From an uncultured Candidatus Soleaferrea sp. (GTDB taxonomy: Bacteria > Bacillota > Clostridia > Oscillospirales > Ruminococcaceae), in assembly GCA_934527325.1 (NCBI GenBank), contig CAKTAG010000002.1, forward strand, positions 1 to 60,406: a DNA stretch of 60,406 nucleotides, given 5' to 3'. Each line of letters opens with the position of its first letter. Position 1 is the stretch's first letter. Shown one piece after another: positions 18,811 to 27,294 of the stretch. The notes beneath the pieces were generated by a model. That model saw only the letters and a program-made list of their open reading frames with translations. It was not told the origin of the DNA and did not search any database. Made by a program: the position numbers and the translations under genes.

Positions 18811-18850
18811 TTTTTTTAGCTTCTTAATAAAGGGGTGAAGAATATTTAAT

Positions 18851-19432
18851 ATGGCAGAAGTTTTAAATATAGGTGAATTAAAAAGCAAATTTTTTAACAT
18901 TTTTAATGGTAAAAAAAAATTGGTATTGCTTGTTATTGGAATAGTAGGTTTATTAATGATGATGTTATCTAGTTTAACAGATGGGAATATTAAGCAACCA
19001 AAAAGTTGTGATGATAGGCAATTTAGCATAAGTATGTATGAAGAGAAGTTAGAAAAAAGGTTGTTAGATATTGTTGAAAAAGTAAATGGAGTTGGAAAAG
19101 CAAAAATAATGGTTACACTTGAAAACGGTGTTGAATATATATATGCCCAAGAAAAACGGGAAAAAAAGGATAAAATAGATGATTACCAAGGTAAAATTCC
19201 GTTAAAGACACAGGAAAGAAATGATGAAGAAAAAAAATTAATGGTGGTTGATGGGCCAAATGGTAAAAAGCAGGCGTTAATAAAAACTGAATTACAGCCA
19301 AAAGTTAAGGGTGTAGTAATTGTTTGCCAAGGTGGTAATAACCCGCTAGTGAACCAACATGTAACTAATTTAATTACCACTGTACTTAACATACCTTCAA
19401 CCAGGGTTTATGTTACTAAAAGTTTAAATTAA
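18851..19432 (+). CDS. spoIIIAG: Stage III sporulation protein AG
   Basis: The 193-aa protein has a cytoplasmic N-terminus, one membrane helix at about residues 25-43, and an extracytoplasmic domain. That domain carries the conserved LLDIVEKVNGVGKAKIMVTLE stretch and VKGVVIVCQGGNNPLV further on. In other sporulators SpoIIIAG forms the large ring of the mother-cell side of the channel. The intermediate insert (about residues 105-140) is Lys/Glu-rich. The ribosome site is AAGGGGTG. Confidence 0.94.
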   Translation: MAEVLNIGELKSKFFNIFNGKKKLVLLVIGIVGLLMMMLSSLTDGNIKQPKSCDDRQFSISMYEEKLEKRLLDIVEKVNGVGKAKIMVTLENGVEYIYAQEKREKKDKIDDYQGKIPLKTQERNDEEKKLMVVDGPNGKKQALIKTELQPKVKGVVIVCQGGNNPLVNQHVTNLITTVLNIPSTRVYVTKSLN

Positions 19433-19494
19433 CCATGGGTTAAATATAACAAAATAAAAAAATTTAACTAGAATTTAACTAGGAGGAATATAAA

Positions 19495-20064
19495 GTGAAT
19501 ATGATAATAGGAAAACGTCAAATTGTTTTGGCTACGTTAGTGTTGGGTTTAGGTGTAGCTATTTATTTAAATTGGGAATTTTCAAAATCTGAACAGTCAC
19601 CAAATTTTATTAAAAATGTAGATTCTATAAAAAATTATGGTGAAGCTGAGTTTGTAAAAAAAGACGATGAAAAACAAGATGAAGAAAAAAATGTAGCAGC
19701 AATTTCTACAAAATCAAATGAATATTTTGCACAAGCAAAATTGAATAGACAAAAAACTAGAGATGAAGCTATAGAAACTTTAAAAAAGATGTTGTCAGAA
19801 TCTAATGCCGACCAGAAGCAAAAAGAAAAATTAGCTAACGATGCTGCAATTTTAGCTAAAGCAATTGAATCTGAAGGAAAAATAGAAAATATTATTAAGG
19901 CTAAAGGGTTTGCTGAGGTTATGGTATATATGCAAAATGGTAAAGTAACTGTTATTGTAAAAACAAAAGGTTTGCAACCAGCAGAAGCTGCTCAAATAAA
20001 AGATGTGGTTATGACAGAAGTGGATGTTAATGCAGAAAACATTTCAATAGTTGAAGTAAAATAG
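19495..20064 (+). CDS. spoIIIAH: Stage III sporulation protein AH
   Basis: The 189-aa protein has an N-terminal membrane helix (about 7-25), a linker, and a C-terminal YscJ/FliF-like domain (DAAILAKAIESEGKIENIIKAKGFAEVMVYMQNGKVTVIV is the core region). It spans the intermembrane space and pairs with SpoIIQ from the forespore. The GTG at 19495 is well placed 8 bp after AGGAGG; the ATG two codons later is an alternative. It is the last gene of the operon. Confidence 0.94.
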   Translation: MNMIIGKRQIVLATLVLGLGVAIYLNWEFSKSEQSPNFIKNVDSIKNYGEAEFVKKDDEKQDEEKNVAAISTKSNEYFAQAKLNRQKTRDEAIETLKKMLSESNADQKQKEKLANDAAILAKAIESEGKIENIIKAKGFAEVMVYMQNGKVTVIVKTKGLQPAEAAQIKDVVMTEVDVNAENISIVEVK

Positions 20065-20092
20065 TTGCGAGTTTTATTTTTTATGGTATAAT
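20065..20092 (+). promoter_or_regulatory. Sigma-A-type promoter for the Asp23 gene
   Basis: TTGCGA at 20065-20070 and TATAAT at 20087-20092 with a 16-bp spacer start immediately after spoIIIAH. They imply an untranslated leader of about 145 bases and separate the vegetative genes downstream from the sporulation operon. Confidence 0.65.
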
Positions 20093-20185
20093 ATAATTAT
20101 AAGTGTAAATATAAACTGATATATTGGTTTTTTACCAATTTAGTTTGTGTAGTTTTTTGTGTTTTAATTATATGAAAGGGGGGTA

Positions 20186-20221
20186 ATGTTATATTACTTA
20201 TGTAGTTTTTTAGGTAGTTAG
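20186..20221 (+). CDS. Possible 11-residue leader peptide upstream of asp23
   Basis: An ATG at 20186 sits 3 bases after the strong Shine-Dalgarno GAAAGGGGGG and encodes MLYYLCSFLGS before a TAG stop. The asp23 ATG, 22 bp beyond that stop, has no comparable ribosome site. The leader might be translated and couple or regulate asp23. It may equally be chance, since only the strong ribosome site supports it. Confidence 0.3.
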   Translation: MLYYLCSFLGS

Positions 20222-20242
20222 GTAATATAATTAATATTAATC

Positions 20243-20641
20243 ATGATTAAAAAAAATTTAAAAGAATCTGTTGGAAGTTTAAAAATATCTGAAGATGTTA
20301 TTTGCTCAATATCTAATGTTGCTGCTATGGAAGTAGATGGTGTAGCTTCTATTGCTGATTCAGGCAAAATTAAAGATGTTTTTAATATAAAAAAAGGGTT
20401 AAAGTCTAAATCTATTAAAGTTGATATAAATAATGATTTAGCTGTTATAGATGTTTATATAAATTTAAAAAATGGTGCTAAAATACAAACAGTTTCTCAG
20501 CATGTTCAACAAAAAGTTAAAGATGCTATTCAGTCTATGACTGGTATAGCTATATCTAAAGTTAATGTTCATATTGTAGGAATAGAATTTGAAAACAACG
20601 AAAATAAAACATTAGATAAAGAAAGTGTACAAAAAGATTAA
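20243..20641 (+). CDS. Asp23/Gls24 family envelope stress protein
   Basis: The 132-aa protein matches the Asp23 domain: ISEDVICSISNVAAMEVDGVASIAD at the start, a central VDINNDLAVIDVYINLKNGAKI, and VQQKVKDAIQSMTGIAISKVNVHIVGIEF at the end. Asp23 proteins form membrane-associated assemblies in Firmicutes. In Clostridia they usually precede nusB, as here. The start has a poor ribosome site and lies after a possible leader peptide. Confidence 0.9.
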   Translation: MIKKNLKESVGSLKISEDVICSISNVAAMEVDGVASIADSGKIKDVFNIKKGLKSKSIKVDINNDLAVIDVYINLKNGAKIQTVSQHVQQKVKDAIQSMTGIAISKVNVHIVGIEFENNENKTLDKESVQKD

Positions 20642-20657
20642 AGTATGTATTGCTTTT

Positions 20658-20693
20658 AACAAAATAATGTTTCGTACGAAACATTATTTTGTT
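20658..20693 (+). terminator. Perfect 36-bp palindrome after asp23, probable terminator
   Basis: The sequence reads the same on both strands for 36 bases (AACAAAATAATGTTTCGT and its complement), giving an almost loop-free stem, then TATTTT. It lies 16 bp after asp23 and 57 bp before nusB. The weak U-run leaves a partial terminator or an RNA-processing site possible. Confidence 0.6.
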
Positions 20694-20750
20694 ATTTTAA
20701 ATTTATAAGAATTTTATAAAAATATTAAAGAGGTTAATAAGGGTTAAAAA

Positions 20751-21182
20751 ATGTATAAAAGAAGAGAAGCAAGAGAACAAGCTTTTATTATAATTTTTGA
20801 AAATATGTTTACTAATGAATCTGTTAGTTCTATAGTTAGAATGGCAGAAAATAATAGAGATTTTAAAGTAATACCTTTTGGCAAAAAATTAGCTAAATAT
20901 GCCATTGATAATTCTGAACAAATTGATGAAATAATAAAAAAGTACACCATTAAATGGTCTATAAACAGAATATCAAAGGTTGCTTTAGCTATTTTAAAAA
21001 TGGCTGTTGCTGAATTTTTGTTTATAGATAATGTTCATTATGTTGTTTCTATAAACGAAGCCATAGAATTAGCTAAAAATTATTTAGGTGAAGAAGAAGT
21101 AGGTTTTATAAATGGTGTTTTAGGTGCTATAGTAGATGATGAATGCAACAAAATAAAAAATAAAACATGTGATAGCAAATAA
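20751..21182 (+). CDS. nusB: Transcription antitermination factor NusB
   Basis: The 143-aa all-helical protein has the typical RREAREQAFIIIFEN start and the C-terminal NRISKVALAILKMAVAEFLF...SINEAIELAKNY...GFINGVLGAI. It binds boxA RNA with NusE to promote rRNA antitermination. It sits between asp23 and ispA, the usual clostridial place, but xseA and xseB, commonly found between nusB and ispA, are absent here. Confidence 0.95.
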   Translation: MYKRREAREQAFIIIFENMFTNESVSSIVRMAENNRDFKVIPFGKKLAKYAIDNSEQIDEIIKKYTIKWSINRISKVALAILKMAVAEFLFIDNVHYVVSINEAIELAKNYLGEEEVGFINGVLGAIVDDECNKIKNKTCDSK

Positions 21183-21206
21183 ATTTTATAAGGATATATA
21201 AATGTT

Positions 21207-22094
21207 ATGAGAAAATTTATAGAACAATTTGAAGCATATAAAAATTTAATTAACGAACGGTTAAAAGCAATAATCGATTTAACAGTTCCTAACTCTAAAG
21301 TAGCACAAGCAATGCATTACAGTTTGAACATAGGTGGCAAACGAATTAGACCTATATTGGTTTTAGAATTTTGTAGACTTTGTGGTGGTTTAATAGAAGA
21401 TGTATTGGATGTAGCTTGTGCTATAGAGATGATACATACATATTCCTTAATACATGATGACTTGCCTTGTATGGATAATGATGATTTAAGGCGTGGTAAA
21501 CCTGCTTGCCATATAAAGTTTAACCAAGCAATAGCAGTATTAGCGGGTGATGGGTTACTTACAGAGGCATTTAATGTAATTGCAAATGCTAATATAGATT
21601 TAAATATAAAAATAGATATTATAAGGCAAATTTCGGATGCAGTTGGTTATAAAGGCATGATTGCTGGGCAAAGTATGGATATGGACTTTGAAGATAAAGC
21701 TGATAAAATTAACTCGGAAATATTATGTGAAATTAATAATTTAAAAACAGGTAAATTGATTCAAGCTGCGGCTATTACAGGTTGTTTGGCAGCAAATGGA
21801 ACATCTGAACAAATCAATAGTGCTAAAATGTATGCAAATAACATTGGTTTAGCTTTTCAAATTAGAGATGATATAATAGATGTTATAGGTGATGAATCTG
21901 TTATAGGTAAACCTGTTAAAAGTGATATACAAAATAAAAAATGTACATATGTAAGCTTGTATGGTGTACAGAAATGTGAGGAAGAAATTAAAAATTTGTA
22001 TACTAATGCAATAAAAGTAGTAAAAGTAGGTTTTAATAAAGATATAGACTTTATAAATAAATTAACGTTTTTTTTATTAAACAGAAATAGTTAA
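21207..22094 (+). CDS. ispA: Polyprenyl (geranyl/farnesyl) diphosphate synthase
   Basis: The 295-aa protein has both Asp-rich motifs of trans-prenyltransferases: HDDLPCMDNDDLRRG (first) and FQIRDDIIDVIGD (second), plus GGKRIRP at the isopentenyl-diphosphate site. Residues just before the first motif resemble farnesyl diphosphate synthases. It makes C15 precursor for undecaprenyl and other isoprenoids. The dxs and tlyA genes that usually follow are not here; tlyA is about 30 kb away. Confidence 0.93.
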   Translation: MRKFIEQFEAYKNLINERLKAIIDLTVPNSKVAQAMHYSLNIGGKRIRPILVLEFCRLCGGLIEDVLDVACAIEMIHTYSLIHDDLPCMDNDDLRRGKPACHIKFNQAIAVLAGDGLLTEAFNVIANANIDLNIKIDIIRQISDAVGYKGMIAGQSMDMDFEDKADKINSEILCEINNLKTGKLIQAAAITGCLAANGTSEQINSAKMYANNIGLAFQIRDDIIDVIGDESVIGKPVKSDIQNKKCTYVSLYGVQKCEEEIKNLYTNAIKVVKVGFNKDIDFINKLTFFLLNRNS

Positions 22095-22112
22095 TGTTGA
22101 AAGGGTATAAAA

Positions 22113-22586
22113 ATGTTAAATATTATAATAAGTATATTAAATAATTACATAGTTAAAGTTGCTGCTGTTTCTTGGATGGTGGCTCAAACTATAAAAATTA
22201 TTTTATATTATATTGTTCATAAAGAAGTATCTTTAGAAAGGATATTTGGTGCAGGTGGAATGCCAAGTTCACACTCTGCTTTAGTATGTTCTACTTGTGT
22301 TGCAACTTATAAGCAATGTGGAGCTGATTCAGCAATATTTGCTATATCTGTAGTTTTAGCTGGAATAGTTATGTACGATGCTATGGGTGTTAGAAGAGCA
22401 GCGGGGGAGCAAGCAAAAGTAATTAATAAAATTATAATTGACCCCATAAAAAAAGATATGAACAATGCAAAAGATAATATATTTGAAAATATAACAGTTA
22501 AAACATTAAAAGAGCTTTTAGGGCATACACCATTAGAAGTTTTAGGTGGCGCAATATTAGGCATAGGTATAGCTTTATTATTTTAA
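22113..22586 (+). CDS. Divergent PAP2 family (DUF212) membrane protein
   Basis: The 157-aa protein has several hydrophobic segments and the DUF212/YuiD signature GAGGMPSSHSALV ... VMYDAMGVRRAAGEQA. It is related to PAP2 phosphatases, keeping the SSHS motif, but substrate and role are unknown; lipid phosphate is a guess. It follows ispA by 18 bp and ends the unit. An isoprenyl phosphate substrate would suit the neighbour, but that is inference. Confidence 0.88.
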   Translation: MLNIIISILNNYIVKVAAVSWMVAQTIKIILYYIVHKEVSLERIFGAGGMPSSHSALVCSTCVATYKQCGADSAIFAISVVLAGIVMYDAMGVRRAAGEQAKVINKIIIDPIKKDMNNAKDNIFENITVKTLKELLGHTPLEVLGGAILGIGIALLF

Positions 22587-22605
22587 ATTATTAATAATTT
22601 AAATT

Positions 22606-22665
22606 TAACCTCATTAACGTGATGTTTGAAAATATTTTATTATCAAAGTTACGTCAATGAGGTTA
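22606..22665. terminator. Convergent bidirectional hairpin between DUF212 and dapA
   Basis: A 15-bp stem with one G-U pair joins 22606-22620 to 22651-22665, flanked by A/T-rich runs, between convergent genes. The large 30-base loop is unusual, but placement suits termination in both directions. Confidence 0.6.
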
Positions 22666-22704
22666 TTTTATTAAAGTAGTTTAAGCAATGTATTTTTAGT
22701 TAAC

Positions 22705-23598
22705 TTATGATATTAAGCTATAAGTTTTTAAAATATTTTTTAAATTGTTAATATTTTGCTCATCCATATTAATAAGGGGTAAGCGGCATTTACCAACATT
22801 CATACCCATTAAATTCATACTTTGCTTTATTGGTATAGGGTTTACAGTTTTAAATAAGCTATTCATTAAAGGAATTAAATTAAGTTGCAGTTTTGCACTT
22901 TTAGCAAAATTACATTCAAAAAATAAATTACAAATATCATGAATTTTAGTTGGAATAATATTAGCGGCTACAGAAATAACACCTTTTCCACCAAGTGACA
23001 AAATGGGAACAATCTGATCATCATTGCCAGAATATATGGTTAGGTTATCTTCACATAAAGATATTGTTTTGGCTAGGTCGGAAATGTCGCCATTAGCTTC
23101 TTTTGTTGCTATTATATTAGGGTGTTTGCAAAGTTCTAAATAAGTTTCTGGCAAAATATTTAAACCTGTTCTACTTGGAACATTATACAAAATAATAGGT
23201 AAATCTACAGCTTCAGCAATAGAAAAATAATGTTTTAAAAGTCCGTTTTGAGATGTTTTGTTATAATATGGTGTAACTATTAATAGTCCATCTGCTCCAG
23301 CAATTTTTGCTTGTTTGCTCTTCCAAATAGCATGTGCTGTACAGTTGCTGCCAGAACCAGCTATAATTGGTATTCTACCCTTTGTATATGTAACAGTATT
23401 TGTTATTAATTTTATATATTCTTCATCATTTAATGTAGGTGATTCGCCAGTTGTTCCAGCAATTATTATTGCATCGGTATTAGAGTTTATATGGAAGTCT
23501 ATAAGTTCATATAATTTATTGTAGTTTATTTCACCGTCATCTAGCATAGGTGTAACTAAAGCTACACCACTTCCTTTAAAGATTATTTTTTTTGGCAT
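22705..23598 (-). CDS. dapA: 4-hydroxy-tetrahydrodipicolinate synthase
   Basis: The 297-aa protein is an NAL/DapA (beta/alpha)8 aldolase. It has GTTGESPTL, the catalytic Tyr in LYNVPSRTG and the Schiff-base lysine in IIATKEANGD. It condenses pyruvate with aspartate semialdehyde in the lysine/diaminopimelate pathway, which also supplies dipicolinate for spores. It follows asd on the same strand with a 39-bp gap. dapB does not follow. Confidence 0.95.
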   Translation of the reverse strand: MPKKIIFKGSGVALVTPMLDDGEINYNKLYELIDFHINSNTDAIIIAGTTGESPTLNDEEYIKLITNTVTYTKGRIPIIAGSGSNCTAHAIWKSKQAKIAGADGLLIVTPYYNKTSQNGLLKHYFSIAEAVDLPIILYNVPSRTGLNILPETYLELCKHPNIIATKEANGDISDLAKTISLCEDNLTIYSGNDDQIVPILSLGGKGVISVAANIIPTKIHDICNLFFECNFAKSAKLQLNLIPLMNSLFKTVNPIPIKQSMNLMGMNVGKCRLPLINMDEQNINNLKNILKTYSLIS

Positions 23599-23637
23599 GG
23601 TGCATATCTCCTTTATAAAATAAATAGGTTTAAGTTC

Positions 23638-24669
23638 TTATTGTAGAGTTTTTTTATAATTACCTGTAATTAAATATGATAAAATTTCTATAGCGTTAGT
23701 TGCTGCACCTTTCCTTATGTTATCAGCAACAACCCACAAATTTAAGCCATTTTCAACAGAATAATCTCGCCTTATTCTACCAACGTAAATTTCATTTTTA
23801 CCAGAACAGTTAATAGCCATTGGGTATTTATTGCCTTTTGGGTCATCTTCAACAATAATACCATCATAATGCTTTAAAGTAGATTTTATATCATCAATTT
23901 CAAATTCTTTGCTAAGTTCAATGTTTATAGATTCGCTATGTGAATTAAAAACAGGTACCCTAACTGTTGTGGCGGTAATAGGAAGAAGTGGTTCATTAAG
24001 AATTTTTCTAGTTTCATCAATCATTTTTTGTTCTTCTTTTGTGTATCCATTTTCTAGAAATGAATCTATTTGTGGGATACAGTTGTTAAAAATAGGGTAT
24101 GTGAATTTTTTTAATTGATATTTTGTATTGTTTATGTATGAATAAATACCATTTTCTAAATCGTTATAACCTGCCTTACCTGCACCAGAAACTGCTTGGT
24201 ATGTAGAATAAATTATTCGTTTAACTTTATATTTTTTATGTATAGCAAAAATAGGAACTACAGCTTGAATTGTTGAACAGTTTGGGTTAGATATTATATA
24301 ATTATGATTTTTGATATCTTGAGCGTTAACTTGTGGCACTATAAGTGGCACATTTTGGTCCATTCGCCAAAAAGAACTGTTATCTATTACTATACATTTT
24401 TTATTAGCAGCTATTTTTGCAAATTTTTTACTTACACTCGAACCAGCAGAAAACAAGGCATAATCAAAATTTTCATCAAAAGAATTAATTGTTAGTTCAT
24501 TGATTTTATAATCTTTATTCATAAATTTAATAAATTTTCCATCATTTTTTTTAGATGCAAATAATTTATATTCATTTATTGGTAACTTATATTCTTCTAA
24601 AACTTTTAAAAAACTTTTACCAACCAAGCCGGTTACACCAACAATGGCAACTTTAATATTTTTTTGCAT
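23638..24669 (-). CDS. asd: Aspartate-semialdehyde dehydrogenase
   Basis: The 343-aa protein has an N-terminal NADP-binding stretch (VGVTGLVGKSFL), the catalytic Cys in ISNPNCSTIQ, and the active-site His region RVPVFNSHSESINIEL. It reduces aspartyl phosphate to aspartate semialdehyde, the substrate for DapA. It is the first gene of the asd-dapA unit. No lysine riboswitch is evident in the 170-bp upstream gap shared with the divergent LCP-like gene. Confidence 0.95.
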   Translation of the reverse strand: MQKNIKVAIVGVTGLVGKSFLKVLEEYKLPINEYKLFASKKNDGKFIKFMNKDYKINELTINSFDENFDYALFSAGSSVSKKFAKIAANKKCIVIDNSSFWRMDQNVPLIVPQVNAQDIKNHNYIISNPNCSTIQAVVPIFAIHKKYKVKRIIYSTYQAVSGAGKAGYNDLENGIYSYINNTKYQLKKFTYPIFNNCIPQIDSFLENGYTKEEQKMIDETRKILNEPLLPITATTVRVPVFNSHSESINIELSKEFEIDDIKSTLKHYDGIIVEDDPKGNKYPMAINCSGKNEIYVGRIRRDYSVENGLNLWVVADNIRKGAATNAIEILSYLITGNYKKTLQ

Positions 24670-24840
24670 TTTGTTATGGTAACAACTCCTTACATATATT
24701 TTGTAGCATAAAAAATATATATGAAATATAAAATAAAAAAATACCTACCTAATTGTATAACATAAACTAGAATATTATTTTTAGTATTTGGAAACAATAA
24801 CTGTAAAATAAAAGATATCTAAAATGTAAAGGTGAATGCA

Positions 24841-25560
24841 TTGAAAGTATTGGTAAAATCTTTTGTTGCAACTTTTGTGGTAGTTATGCTTGTAGGTGTT
24901 AGTTTACTTATTAGTATTGGCAAAAGCAAAGAAAAAAGCAAAGAATATATGCAAGTACAAAATACTATAAACAAAATAAAAAGAGAAGTTACAGAAGATG
25001 ATATTATAAATATTTTACAATTATTGAAATTAAATGGCAAAAATATTTTTACAGAAATATCTATAAACCCTATAAAAAATGATGTAATAGTTAATGATTT
25101 CCCAATTGTGAAAACATCATACAATAATAAAAATATAGAAGAATTATATAATTATGGTGGAATAAATTTAGTATTAAAAATAATAAATAAAGATTTTAAT
25201 AAAAATATTAATAGGTACTTAATAATAAAAAATGAATCAATTTTGAAAAATTTATTAGATGTTGTTGGAAGCATAGAAGTTAAAGAAGATTTAATGCTAG
25301 GTGAAAAAATAAAAAAGAATGGTTGTTTATATAGTATTGTTGATAGTAATAAATTTATAAATATAATTAACAAACAAACAAAAAACAACAACATATTTAA
25401 TAAACTGATTAGAGAATATTTTATACAAAAAACACCAATAATTTGTACTGATATTGGAGAAGAAACATTTAAAAAAGCAGTAAATATAGTTGAAAGTAAT
25501 ATATCTTTTTACGATTTTTATAAATTAAAAGAAATTAATATAAATTTAATCGGTGAATAA
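24841..25560 (+). CDS. Divergent LytR-CpsA-Psr-like membrane protein
   Basis: The protein is about 239 aa: one N-terminal membrane helix (about 6-24), then an extracellular domain. The portion YNYGGINLVLKIINKDFNKNINRYLIIKNESILKNLLDVVGSIEV follows the LCP pattern (YGG..L....I...FN..I..Y......L...VD.LGGI.V). The arginines that bind the lipid pyrophosphate in LCP transferases (IPRD and YxRxR motifs) are not seen. It may be a non-catalytic relative. The TTG at 24841 suits AAAGGTG better than the GTG at 24832. Confidence 0.5.
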   Translation: MKVLVKSFVATFVVVMLVGVSLLISIGKSKEKSKEYMQVQNTINKIKREVTEDDIINILQLLKLNGKNIFTEISINPIKNDVIVNDFPIVKTSYNNKNIEELYNYGGINLVLKIINKDFNKNINRYLIIKNESILKNLLDVVGSIEVKEDLMLGEKIKKNGCLYSIVDSNKFINIINKQTKNNNIFNKLIREYFIQKTPIICTDIGEETFKKAVNIVESNISFYDFYKLKEININLIGE

Positions 25561-25563
25561 AAT

Positions 25564-25592
25564 TTGATTTAGTACAGTTTTTGTAGTATAAT
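25564..25592 (+). promoter_or_regulatory. Sigma-A-type promoter for the tandem CAP gene
   Basis: TTGATT at 25564-25569 and TATAAT at 25587-25592 with a 17-bp spacer lie 34 bp before the start codon, in a gap otherwise lacking features. Confidence 0.7.
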
Positions 25593-25626
25593 TAAAATTA
25601 TAAAATAAATAAAAAAAGGATGTGAA

Positions 25627-26499
25627 GTGTTAATGTTTATGCAGATTTATTCGCAAGATATTGCTCATTCGGAGGATGAAAAGAAAGTATTAAATGCTAT
25701 AAACGAAGAGCGGAAAAAGCTAAACTTACAACCTTTAAGTTTGTTAGATGATTTGACTAAAACTACGAATTTAGTAATTAATCAGTTAAAAAACACAAAA
25801 AACACAAAAAACATAAAAAATGATGATGTTATACAGTATATAAAAGAACAAAATATCGATTCAAATTTAAAGCTTTGCAATATAAAATATTATAAAAGCT
25901 TATTTCAAAATTTGGCTGTTCGGGAAGGGTCAGCTGCAGATATTGTTAATAGTTGGATTAACAATAATGATAAGAAGAAAATTATAAATAACCCAGATAT
26001 AACACATTTTGCGTTAAGTAAAACCAATTTTAACAATGCAACATACTGGTATAGCTTATTTATTTCTATACCTAAAGTAGATAATGAAAAATTAGGAATT
26101 TATAGACAAGAAGTTATTAATTTGGTTAATCAAGAACGAGCAAAAAATAATTTAAAACCACTTGCTAAGTCAGATAAACTAGAAGAAGCTGCTATAATAA
26201 GAGCTAAAGAACAACATGAAAAAGAAGGTCATGTAAGGCCTAACAATACAAGTTGTTTTACAGTTATAAAAGATGTGGATTTTAAATTAGACAAAATATA
26301 TATGTTGGGAGAGAATGTTGCTAGTGGGCAATTTACCCCAGAAAAAGTAGTGGAAGATTGGATGAACTCTGAGTCGCATAGAAAAAACATACTTAACCCA
26401 GATTTTAATTACATAGGTGTTGGAAATTCTTGTATTGATAATAAAATACATTGGGTTCAAATATTTTATAAGGGTAAAAATGCACAAAATATAACCTAA
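25627..26499 (+). CDS. Tandem CAP/SCP-domain protein without signal peptide
   Basis: The 290-aa protein contains two CAP-like repeats. The first (about 8-150) keeps only the helical frame and is degenerate. The second (about 157-285) is well preserved, with GHVRPN, GENVASG, VVEDWMNSESHRKNILNPDFNYIGVG and WVQIFYK, including both conserved His and Glu residues. CAP proteins are usually secreted, yet no signal peptide is visible and a TAA codon at 25606-25608 blocks any upstream extension. Candidate starts are the GTG at 25627 or ATG at 25633. Its role is unknown. Confidence 0.75.
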   Translation: MLMFMQIYSQDIAHSEDEKKVLNAINEERKKLNLQPLSLLDDLTKTTNLVINQLKNTKNTKNIKNDDVIQYIKEQNIDSNLKLCNIKYYKSLFQNLAVREGSAADIVNSWINNNDKKKIINNPDITHFALSKTNFNNATYWYSLFISIPKVDNEKLGIYRQEVINLVNQERAKNNLKPLAKSDKLEEAAIIRAKEQHEKEGHVRPNNTSCFTVIKDVDFKLDKIYMLGENVASGQFTPEKVVEDWMNSESHRKNILNPDFNYIGVGNSCIDNKIHWVQIFYKGKNAQNIT

Positions 26500-26543
26500 C
26501 AAAAAAATAGTAAATTATGATTTTATATTTTGAATAATATGTA

Positions 26544-26595
26544 ATATTTATCCAATAATTTAAATAGGTAGGTAATTATTGGGTAAATATTTTTT
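26544..26595 (+). terminator. Strong terminator after the CAP gene
   Basis: A 17-bp stem with a single G-U pair joins 26544-26560 to 26574-26590, followed by TTTTT. It separates the CAP gene from spoIIR. Confidence 0.85.
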
Positions 26596-26652
26596 GTAAA
26601 AAAATGTTTACACCAATGTTTAAAATATTTATTGTTCATTGGAGGAGACATA

Positions 26653-27261
26653 ATGAAAAAGATAGAAAAATCAATTTTAGTTGGGTTAATATTTTCAATA
26701 TTTATTTCAAGCCTATTGCCTTTTTGTGATAAGTGTGGTAGACTTAAGAAGAATATTATTAGATTGCATGTTATAGCTAATTCTAATTCTGAACAAGACC
26801 AAGCTTTAAAACTAAAAATAAAAGATAATATTTCTTGCGCAATTTATAAACTTCTTAAAAATGCTAAAACAAAAGTAGTAGCTAAACAAATTGTGTATAA
26901 AAATTTAAATTATATTTCGCAATTATCTAAACAAGAAATACTAAATAATGGTTATAATTACGATGTGAATGTTACTTTAACAAAGTCATATTTTCCAACA
27001 AGAAAATATGATAGTTTTATTTTGCCTGCCGGAGTATATGATTCTTTAAAAGTGATTGTAGGTAAAGGTGAAGGTAAGAATTGGTGGTGCGTAGCTTTTC
27101 CGCCTATGTGTAGCCCTATGTATAGTAACAAACAACATGTACAAGCTATTTTAGGCAAAAATGAATTAGAAGTTATTGAAGGGCCATATGAATATAAATT
27201 TGCTATAATTGAATTTTTATCTAACATTAAAGGAAATATAGAAAAATGTATAAAAAAGTAG
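26653..27261 (+). CDS. spoIIR: Stage II sporulation protein R
   Basis: The protein is about 202 aa with an N-terminal membrane/signal helix (about 6-24), followed by the signature IIRLHVIANSNSEQDQALKLKIKD near the start and NWWCVAFPPMC further on. SpoIIR is exported from the forespore and triggers SpoIIGA processing of pro-sigma-E. The ATG at 26653 sits 6 bp after TGGAGGA and is preferred over an upstream TTG. No confident sigma-F promoter was recognised in the AT-rich upstream region. Confidence 0.93.
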   Translation: MKKIEKSILVGLIFSIFISSLLPFCDKCGRLKKNIIRLHVIANSNSEQDQALKLKIKDNISCAIYKLLKNAKTKVVAKQIVYKNLNYISQLSKQEILNNGYNYDVNVTLTKSYFPTRKYDSFILPAGVYDSLKVIVGKGEGKNWWCVAFPPMCSPMYSNKQHVQAILGKNELEVIEGPYEYKFAIIEFLSNIKGNIEKCIKK

Positions 27262-27294
27262 AAAATATAATTTTTAAATAATTAGGGGAACATA

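Noticed and set aside
24670..24840. Lysine riboswitch upstream of asd
   Set aside because: The gap is short and AT-rich and lacks the conserved lysine-riboswitch helices.
25790..25825. Short AACACAAA repeats resembling a CRISPR or tandem-repeat tract
   Set aside because: Only about three imperfect copies occur, inside the CAP gene, and they encode a KNTKNTKN loop.
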